64,000 nucleotides of DNA from Ctena decussata. Taxonomy: Eukaryota; Mollusca; Bivalvia; Lucinida; Lucinidae. Of the stretch, positions 55,942 to 64,000 are shown in pieces. Location of the stretch: positions 49,412,858 through 49,476,857 of the forward strand of contig OZ022503.1 in the NCBI GenBank assembly GCA_963989385.1, written 5' to 3'. The notes under the pieces were generated by a model. The model was not told the DNA's origin and did not search any database. It worked only from the letters and a program-made list of their open reading frames with translations. The position numbers and the translations under genes were made by a program. How positions within the stretch are numbered: the first letter of the stretch is position 1; each line of letters begins with the position of its first letter.

Positions 55942-57917
55942 AACAATATTTACGTAGCGGCTAATGTCATGAACATGTATGCAAAGAATCAGCTTCATCC
56001 CCCTATATGGTTTATGAGGAAAAGATTTTTAAATATTTTTTTCAAAAATATTTCCTTAATATTGCCATGGCAACAAATCGAATTCTGCAATTAGGACAAA
56101 ATTAATAGGAATCATAGAGGACTACTCAAGCAACATTTCTGTAGATAAAAAATCCAAAAATAACTGCAGGGAGATAGCAAAAACTGCAGCTTTCCATTTT
56201 TCCCATTATATTTCAATGGAAACTATAAGTTGCCATACCAACCTAACCGCTGAAGCAATTGCCATAAAAAAACTGTAATTATATAGACGCTTGTACAAGG
56301 ATCCGTTCTGTAAAGTTTGAGCTTTATCGGCCACATAGTTTCTGCAAAAATGATATTTTAATATTTTTTCTATTTTTAACCATTCGGTTGCATTGGCAAT
56401 CAGCCAAATAGTGCAATTTACATAAATTTCATGTGGTTGATAGAGGACTACTCAAGGAACATTTCTGTAAAAGTTTTGTCAAAATATCTGCAGTTACATA
56501 GCAATAAATGCAAATTTTCAATTTTCCCATTATAAGTCAATGGCAACTTTATGTTGCCATAGCAACCAAACTGCCAGAGCAATTGCCAAGAAAAACAGTC
56601 TTTTCACAGACGGAAGTACCTAGATCCTTTCTGTGAAGTTTGAGCTTTATTGGTTGTATAGTTTCTGAGGAGATGATTTTTGAATATCTTTTCTGTTTTT
56701 TAACCATTCGGTTGCCATGGCAACCAGCCTAATTGTGCAATTTACATAATTTCATGTGGTTGATAGAGGAAAAGATATTCAAAAATCATCTCCTCAGAAA
56801 CTATACAACCAATAACGCTCAAGCTTCACAGAAAGGATCTAAGTACTACCGTCTATATTAGGCTGGTTGCCATGGCAACCAGCCTAATTGTGCAATTTAC
56901 ATAATTTCATGTGGTTGATAGAGGACTACTCAAGGAACATTTCTGTAAAAGTTTTGTCAAAATATCTGCAGTCACATAGCAATAAATGCAAATTTTCAAT
57001 TTTCCCATTATAAGTCAATGGCAACTTTAAGTTGCCATAGCAACCAAACTGCTGCAGCAATTGCCAAGAAAAACAGTCTTTTTATAGATGGTAGTACCTA
57101 GATCCTTTCTGTGAAGTTTGAGCCTTATTGGTTTTATAGTTTCTGAGGAGATGATTTTTGAATATCTTTTCTATTTTTAACCATTCGGTTGTCATGGCAA
57201 CCAGCCTAATTGTGCAATTTACATAAATTTCATGTGGTTGATAGAGGACTACTCAAGGAACATTTCTGTAAAAGTTTTGTTAAAATATCTGCAGTCACAT
57301 AGCAATAAATGCAAATTTTCAATTTTCCCATTATAAGTCAATGGCAACTTTAAGTTGCCATAGCAACCAAACTGCTGGAGCAATTGCCAAGAAAAACAGT
57401 ATTTTTATAGACGGTAGTACTTAGATCCTTTCTGTGAAGCTTGAGCGTTATTGGTTGTATAGTTTCTGAGGAGATGATTTTTGAATATCTTTTCCATTTT
57501 TAACCTTTCGGTTGCCATGGCAACCAGCCTAATAGTGCAATTTACATAAATTTCATGTGGTTGATAGAGGACTACTCAAGGAACATTTCTGTAAAAGTTT
57601 TGTCAAAATATCTGCAGTGACATAGCAATAAATGCAAATTTTCAATTTTTCCCATACAAGTCAATGGAAACTTTAAGTTGCCATAGCAACCAAAGTTCTG
57701 AAGCGATTTGGATAAAAAACAGTATTATTGGTTCCCCCTGCCTATAGATGCTATATATGAAATTTGGTAACAATGGGCCTTGTAGTTTCAGAGGAGATGT
57801 CTTTTGAAAATATTGACGGACGACGGACGATGGACGACGGACGGACGGACGACGGACGACGGATGCCTGCCTATACTATAAGCTCACCTGTGAGCCTTCG
57901 GCTCAGGTGAGCTAAAA
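55942..57917 (+). mobile_element. Second tandem-repeat element of the same family, 5' end unclear
   Basis: About five units of 320-340 bp ('aagttgccatagcaaccaaa', 'tttctgaggagatgattttt', 'cggttgccatggcaaccagc', 'gttgatagaggactactcaa'), then 'attgacggacgacggacg' runs and the 3' hairpin AGCTCACCTGTGAGCC/GGCTCAGGTGAGCT (57881-57913) plus A-run. Unit sequence is a diverged version of the neighbour's. An internal inverted segment lies at 56768-56857. Confidence 0.85.
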
Positions 57918-57928
57918 AAACAGAACTT

Positions 57929-58167
57929 CAGGGCCCAATTGATCAAAGCAGTGTTAGTCTAACAAGCTCGTTAAGAGGTCAACTCTTTAAGTGTTTTATG
58001 ACTTACTGACCAAATACACTGATATTTTTGTTGAAAAAATGGTGCAATGCAAAAGCTTCTCTTATTTTTTTCAACAAAAAATATTGGCATATTAGAGATA
58101 TTGACATTTGAAATTTTAAGAAAAATTTGCCTAACGACATCGTTAGTTTTGAACAACCGGGGCCCTG
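57929..58167. mobile_element. TIR MITE, family S, copy 2
   Basis: CAGGGCCCAATTGATCAAAG at left, 'tgaacaaccggggccctg' at right. The interior matches 32112-32350. No target duplication found. Confidence 0.75.
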
Positions 58168-58200
58168 TAGTTCTAATGAGACCTCCAAACATTCCAAACA

Positions 58201-58620
58201 GCAAAGACCCTGACTGATCAGGGTCTACACTGTTTGCTTAGGCACTATTGTCTCAATATTCAACGTCATTTTGGAATTTTCTTAAAAGATATTAAGTTCC
58301 ATAACAAGCATGGACTGAATATAAAATCACTGAATTAAATGGCAACTTCAGAATCAAATTACAAATTCCTTGTTATAATGTCAATAGTCAGAACATCTCA
58401 TGTGCTAGAAACAGAAATAAAAGACCTAAAGCAAAAGGGCGACAGAACAAATGATAAAAATAAACAAAAGAAATAAAATTGACAATTCGAAATTAAAGAC
58501 AATTTAATCCAAATACTTGGGATCGAAAACTCTGTCAATTTCCATATATACTTTAGGACAAAAGTTCTGCACAGATGTTAAATTAACATCCATGCAGAAC
58601 TTTTGTCCTTAAGTATAGGA
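58201..58620. other. Two small hairpins in unassigned sequence
   Basis: 58201-58237 is a deleted hairpin core (GCAAAGACCCTGACTGATCA GGGTCTACACTGTTTGC). 58550-58616 is a separate hairpin: ACTTTAGGACAAAAGTTCTG and its inverse around 'cagatgttaaattaacatcc'. Confidence 0.7.
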
Positions 58621-58639
58621 TCTGAATGCACTTACAATA

Positions 58640-58877
58640 TGAGCCGCGACACGAGAAAACCGACAATGTGGTCGTCCGCCCACCGCAGACTCAGATCAGC
58701 CTGGGCATTCACCCAGTCTGATCAGACTCTTTGCTAAGCGCTTAAAGGGTAGCTGAGGGACTAAGCTACCTTCATGCGGAAAGCGAAGACTCTGATCAGA
58801 CTGGGCGGATGCCCAGGCTGATCTGAGTCTGCGCTGGACGCACAACCACACTGTTGGTTTTGTCACGTCGCGGCTCA
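58640..58877. mobile_element. 238-bp hairpin MITE, family F, copy 2
   Basis: TGAGCCGCGACACGAGAAAA to TTTTGTCACGTCGCGGCTCA, exactly the length of copy 1. TA on both sides. Internal arms 'cagactcagatcagcctggg' and 'cccaggctgatctgagtctg' are perfect inverses. Confidence 0.87.
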
Positions 58878-59625
58878 TATAACACAACATCCGACTGAAT
58901 AACAGCAAACGGTTGCAACAGTATATCCTGTGATATACTGTCAGACATCTGATGTCATCAGGCTTATCACTGGCAGACTCTGGTTTTATGTTGCTTAAAG
59001 CAGTTGCCTTGGGTGCAAAGAAGTGAAAAAAGAATCAGAGTGGGGAGCAAATTCTTTCCTTGAAGAGTAGAAGTCATTTTGGTATAGAGCGCCTCCCTCC
59101 AGGGAAGCCAACAGGAAGTCACAAAAAATGTTTACCTTTGTAAAATTGGCAGAAAAACATGGAGGTCTAAAATGTGCATCTGCCGCAAATTCCAAAATTC
59201 ATCAAAGTATGGTCAGTGTCTCTCCTGTTTGCAAGGACAATTTCCGATCCAGCAGACAGAAGCTGTGCACTAGCTTTGTATCCTAGAGTTACAGTTTAAT
59301 CTTGTTTCCAGATATCTTGCTCCCCGTCCTGGTAATCTGTGGGGGGTGGGGTCAAGATAAAACTGGGCTGGGTATGTGGGATTTGTTGCCCCCCCCAGGG
59401 GGTGAAGATATCCCCCGGGACAGCTTGTCTCTCAGGGGGAAAGCTGTCCATGGTTGGCTTGCTTCTTGCGGGGCATGCTGTCCTGGGGGGCAAGATAAAC
59501 TGGGACACTTGTAACAGCCATCTCCCACCTGAATGGCCAAAATTGGAACATATATTCACATAGAAAGTTCTATCAAAAGTTATCTTGATTCTTTTGAGAC
59601 AGAAATCTCAACCTGGATCCTGTCA
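58878..59625. other. Unassigned; shares a dispersed unit with 30.3 kb
   Basis: 59085-59160 ('ccagggaagccaacaggaag', 'tgtttacctttgtaaaattg') matches 30380-30440. 59340-59500 is GC-rich with GGGG/CCCC runs; the overlapping frames on both strands look like chance. Confidence 0.4.
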
Positions 59626-59627
59626 CT

Positions 59628-59815
59628 AACAAGTGGGCGTCCTCCCAGTCTGATTAGAGTCTTCGCTGTGTGCATGGAGGTAGCTTGGACCCTTAGCTAC
59701 CCTTTGAGCACTTAGCAAAGAGTCTGATCAGACTCAGGTCTGAAACCAAGGCTGATTTGAGCCTGCGCTCAGTGCACAACCACTTTGTTGTTTTTCTCAT
59801 GTCGCGCCTCAATTT
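59628..59815. mobile_element. MITE family F, partial copy
   Basis: 'cccagtctgattagagtctt', 'cgctgtgtgcatggaggtag', 'gagtctgatcagactcaggt', 'tgcacaaccactttgttg', ending 'catgtcgcgcctcaa'. The left TIR is missing. Confidence 0.75.
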
Positions 59816-60222
59816 ACGTATCCCAGCTTTTAGAGTTTTTAGGGTAGTCTACAGCAGTTCTGTCTCAATATTTAGTGTTTTTACAGTTGCGATTTAAAGA
59901 CATATTGATCAGTTGTCACCTTAGCTGGGTGTAGCTGTAGAATTTCAAAACCAATTTGTATGAGAACAGATGAAAACACCTTTTTCATCAAACGTGTCAA
60001 AAGAAATGATCATTATGGAGCCATGTCTTAGTGCAAACAGCAAATCAGTCTTTCCTGTTGGTTGATCCTTTCCAAACTTGGAAAAAACACACTCTATGTA
60101 CTTATTGTAATAATTATAATGCACCAATTTTATATCATGTACGGACTGCTATATCATGTACCGACTGCTGATAGATTTTATGTCCTGCCAGTATATTTAA
60201 ATGTGTGCAGAATCCTCTTGAG

Positions 60223-60617
60223 AAGAGTCCATGAATCTATGGATCCATGCAGGTGCAAAATTCAGGAACAATTAATCTATGGACCATGCAGTATACTCAC
60301 TGTCCATGAACAATCTATGGGCCCTGGAGCAGTCAATGAAAAACCTGTTGACCATGGAGCAGAGTCCATGAAAAATCTATTGACCCTGGAGCAAAGTCCA
60401 TGAACAATCTAAAGACCCTTGAGCAGAGTCAATAAACAATCTATGGACCTGGATCAAGGTCCCCGATCAAGCTATGGACCCGGAGTAGAGTCCATCAACA
60501 ACCTTCTGACCCTTGACCACAGTCATTAACAATCTATGGACACTGAATTAAAGTCCAATAACAGCCTACTGGCCATGAAAAAGAGCCCCTAAACAATCTA
60601 TGTTGTCCATGAATACA
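60223..60617 (+). repeat. Degenerate 32-bp minisatellite
   Basis: About 11-12 units of 'gagtccatgaacaatctatg' plus 'gaccctggagca'. Substitutions are frequent and unit length varies by a few bases. Confidence 0.85.
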
Positions 60618-60622
60618 GTGTA

Positions 60623-63600
60623 CAGGCCAACTTCGATATCTCGAATTCCAAGGGAATAGAGAACCCACTTTGAGTTTTCCGAAGTTCGATATAGGCAAAT
60701 TGTGACGTCACCAAAATTTTTCTTCTATACATGTACAATATCTTAACTTTCGTAGAGTCAGTATTTCTACAAAACGTGTGCAGCACGAACGTAGTAAAAC
60801 TGTTTCTACTGAAAACGGGATTGTTACTAATAGCCCGCATCAAAGAGCGCCACTCAATACTGTTCAATCAATTAAATTTCAAAGGCGCCTAATAGACCGA
60901 ACTTTCCAATCGAACGCACCTGATCTGTGACGTATACCCGGTTCAAGGTCAATTAACTTACACACAAAAACAGCTGATCAACAAAACAATGTCTGCATCG
61001 TTTCACGCAATCACTGGATAATTTGGGATAATTGATTGAACTGCGATCAATTAAAGACGATTGTTCGGTAAATCATTCTTTTTCATTGTTATTGTTCAAT
61101 GTTTGTACCAATTTACTTAAAGACAACAAGAGGGCCATGGTGGCCCTGAATCGCTCACCTGAGCAGTAATCAGTTCACTGGCTCTGGTGAAGATTTATAA
61201 GAGTTTTTACCATACTAACATTTGACCTAGTTTTTGACCCGACATGACCCAGTTTCAAACTTGGCCTGGATATTGTAAGAATAAACATTCTGACACAGTT
61301 TCATTGAGATTGGATCAAAACTGTGCCCTCTGGAGCGTATACAAGGTCGTTCTTATATTTGACCTAGTGACCAAGTTTTTGACCCGACACGACCCAGTTT
61401 CAAACTTTACCTAGATTTCATTAAGATAAACATTCTGACAGAGTTTCATGAAGATTGGATCAAAACTGTGCCCTCTAGGGTGTACACAAAGTTTTTCTAA
61501 GATTTGACCTTGAGCCGACATGACTCAGTTTCATAGGGGGCTTAGATATATGGACAATAAACATTTTGACATAGTTTCATGAAGATTGGATCAAAACTAT
61601 GCCTTCTAGTGCTTACACAACGTTTTTCTATGATTTGACCTAGTGACCTAGTTTTAGACACGACATGACCTACTTTCAAACTTGGCCGAGAGTTTATGAA
61701 GATAAACATTCTGACAAAGTTTCATAAAGATTAAATCAAAACTGTGTCCTCTAGAGCGTACACAAGGTTTTTCTATGATTTGACCTAGTGACCTAGTTTT
61801 CGACCCGACATGACCCAGTTTCAAACTTGTCCTACATATTATGCGGATAAACATTCTGACAAAGTTTCATGAACTTTGAATCAAAACTGTGCCTTCTAGA
61901 GCGCACACAAGGTTTTTCTAAGATTTGACCTAGTGACCTAGTTTACGACTCGACATGACCCAGTTTCTAACTTGGCCCAGAGTTTGTGGAGATAAACATT
62001 TTGACAATGTTTCATAAAGATTGGATCAAAACTGTGTCCTCTAGAGCGTACACAAGGTTTTTCTATGATTTGACCTAGTGACCTAGTTTTTAAACCCGAC
62101 GTGACCCAGTTTCAAACTTGTTCTAGATATTATGAGGATAAACATTCTGACAAAGTTTCATGAACTTTGGATGAAAACTGTGCCTTCTAGAGCGTACACA
62201 AGGTTTTTCTAAGATTTGACCTAGTGACCAAGTTTTTGACCCGACATGACCCAGTTTCAAACTTATCCTACATATAATGAGGATAAACATTCTGACAAAG
62301 TTTCATGAACTTTGGATCAAAACTGTGTCCTCTAGAGCGTACATAAGGTTTTTCTATGATTTGACCTAGTGACCTAGTTTTTGACCCGACATGACCCAGT
62401 TTCAAACTTGTCCTACATATTATGAGGATAAACATTCTGACAAAGTTTCATGAACTTTGGATCAAAACTGTGCCTTGTAGAGCGTACACAAGGCTTTTCT
62501 AAGATATGACCTAGTGACCTAGTTTTTGACCCGACATGACCCAGTTTCAAACTTGGCCTAGATTTTATGGAGATAAACATTCTGACAAAGTTTCATAAAG
62601 ACTGGATCAAAACTGTGTCCTCTAGAGCGTACACAAGGTTTTTCTATGATTTGACCTAGTGACCTAGTTTTAGACCCCACGTGACTCAGTTTCAAACTTG
62701 TCCTACATACTATGAGGATAAACATTCTGACAAAGTTTCATGAACTTTGGATGAAAACTGTGCCCTCTAGAGTGTACACAAGGTCTTTCTAAGATTTGAC
62801 CTAGTGACCTAGTTTTTGACCCGACATGACCCAGTTTCGAACTTGGCCTCGATTTTATGGAGATAAACATTCTGACAAAGTTTCATAAAGATGGAATCAA
62901 AACTGTGTCCTCTAGTGCGTACACAAGGTTTTTCTATGATTTGACCTAGTGACCTAGTTTAAGACCCGACATGACCCAGTTTCGAACTAATCCTATATAC
63001 TATGAGGATAAACATTCTGACAAAGTTTCATGAACTTTGGATGAAAACTGTGCCCTCTAGAGCGTACACAAGGTTTTTCTAAGATTTGACCTAGTGACCT
63101 AGTTTTTGACCCGACATGACCCAGTTTCGAACTTGGCATAGATTTTATGGAGATAAACATTCTGACAAAGTTTCATAAAGATGGAATCAAAACTGTGTCC
63201 TCTAGAGCGTACACAAGGTTTTTCTATGATTTGACCTAGTGACCTAGTTTTAGACCCGACGTGACCCAGTTTCGAACTTATCCTATATACTATGAGGATA
63301 AACATTCTGACAAAGTTTCATGAACTTTGGATAAAAAAATTTCCCTCTAGAGCGTACACAAGGTTTTTCTAAGATTTGACCTAGTGACCTAGTTTTTGAC
63401 CCGACATGACCCAGTTTCGAACTTGGCCTAGATTTTATAAAGACTAACATTCTGACAAAGTTTCATAAAGATTGGATCGAAACTGTGCCCGCTAGAGTGT
63501 ACACAAGCAAAAGTTGACGGACGTCCGGACGTCCGGACGGACGGACGTACGACGGACATCAGGGTATCCCAAAAGCTCATCCTGAGCACTTCGTGCTCAG

Positions 63601-63920
63601 GTGAGCTAAAAATATGCAGGTTTTTCATTACCGCAAAACGTCTACACAAAATGGCCCTCATTTTCTTTCCGTCGTTTCGGCGGACTTTTTCTGAATACAC
63701 ATTTTGACTTCGACATAAACAGTGGTAAAACTCATGGAAAGTGTCGGAGGGGAATCAAAAATCACTTCGATACAGCAGTGTTTTCGTTATAAGCGAGTTC
63801 GACACAACGGAGGTCGAAATGCAATATTATATAGGGGGGAAATTGTTCGGGAATGGGAGATCACTTCGACACTAGCAGAGTTTTCGAGATAAGCAAGTTT
63901 GACACAACGAAGTTGGCCTG
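60623..63920. mobile_element. TA-flanked TIR element (pogo/Tigger-like), hosting a tandem-repeat element
   Basis: TA|CAGGCCAACTTCGATATCTC at left and ...CACAACGAAGTTGGCCTG|TA at right (TA at 60621-60622 and 63921-63922). Subterminal tandem copies of the TIR theme occur ('ccgaagttcgatata' at 60680; 'ttataagcgagttcgacaca', 'cactagcagagttttcgaga' at 63780-63910). Without the insert it is about 0.8 kb. No transposase. CAG ends and a TA target support the IS630/Tc1/mariner-pogo group. Confidence 0.85.
61127..63612 (+). mobile_element. Tandem-repeat element E6 with alternating 145-bp units
   Basis: The 5' end CAAGAGGGCCATGGTGGCCC TGAATCGCTCACC holds a hairpin (61131-61147). About 16 units of ~145 bp follow: 'tttgacctagtgacctagtt', 'gacccgacatgacccagttt', 'gataaacattctgacaaagt', 'ctagagcgtacacaaggttt'. 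Then come GACGGACGTCCGGACGTCCG runs and the 3' hairpin AGCTCATCCTGAGC/GCTCAGGTGAGCT plus AAAAA (63573-63610). Units alternate in type. All reading frames inside are repeat by-products. Confidence 0.9.
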
Positions 63921-64000
63921 TATATGGAAATAGTCTGAGAAGTCTGAATGTATGCATATGCTGATCTGAGGCTAAGATGTTTGTAACCTTTTCTTGTGAT

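Noticed and set aside
59302..59563. Overlapping Gly/Pro-rich ORFs on both strands
   Set aside because: Caused by GGGG/CCCC-rich sequence; no motif or similarity supports either.

Overview
The window looks like animal nuclear DNA, most likely from a marine bivalve mollusc. That is an inference from AT-rich non-coding sequence, several tRNA-headed SINE families, a CR1/Jockey-type LINE, a Penelope-like retroelement, and many long elements built of about 130-340 bp tandem repeats ending in GACGGAC-rich runs and a GAGCC...GGCTC hairpin. I recognise no host protein-coding gene. Almost all open reading frames over 60 codons are chance or by-products of tandem repeats. The exceptions are the reverse transcriptase frames at 14.57-18.47 kb.

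Layout. 0-2.7 kb: the 3' end of a tandem-repeat element, then a possible CpG-type promoter with NRF1-like sites and a duplicated GTAAGT donor segment. 3.08-6.03 kb: a foldback element with arms of about 450 bp and a 163-bp direct-repeat core, invaded by a Penelope 3' fragment. 6.65-7.65 kb: about 155-bp repeats. 8.16 kb: a 238-bp hairpin MITE. 9.4-12.2 kb: two copies of a dispersed repeat, a possible kB/CRE/TATA cluster, and a SINE with perfect 10-bp target duplications. 14.57-18.86 kb: a LINE split by a Penelope-like element. 19-24.98 kb: three copies of another SINE, one of them inside a TTAA-flanked element. 25.8-26.4 kb: a cluster of 19-nt palindromes. 26.6-33.9 kb: many small hairpin MITEs and tRNA-derived SINEs. 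34.24-36.87 kb: an 85-bp satellite with a 675-bp higher-order duplication. 37-43.7 kb: further SINEs and MITEs, and a TIR element filled with degenerate GATCGCCGACTGG-like motifs. 43.7-52.1 kb: a stack of nested elements, four deep on one side, with a separate 3.4-kb TIR element on the other. 54.8-57.9 kb: two tandem-repeat elements with a 90-bp internal inversion. 58-60.6 kb: MITEs and a 32-bp minisatellite. 60.62-63.92 kb: a TA-flanked TIR element hosting a 2.5-kb alternating-repeat element.

The elements work together only as a record of insertion. Target duplications and uninterrupted paralogous copies inside the window let the order of many insertions be read directly: Penelope into LINE, SINE into SINE, SINE into MITE, repeat element into hAT-like element into CAGGGCTCG element. 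The least explained signals are the 19-nt palindrome cluster (25808-26404), the foldback element (3079-6029), the GATCGCCGAC-filled TIR element (41788-43066) and the 33-bp-TIR element (47008-50397).
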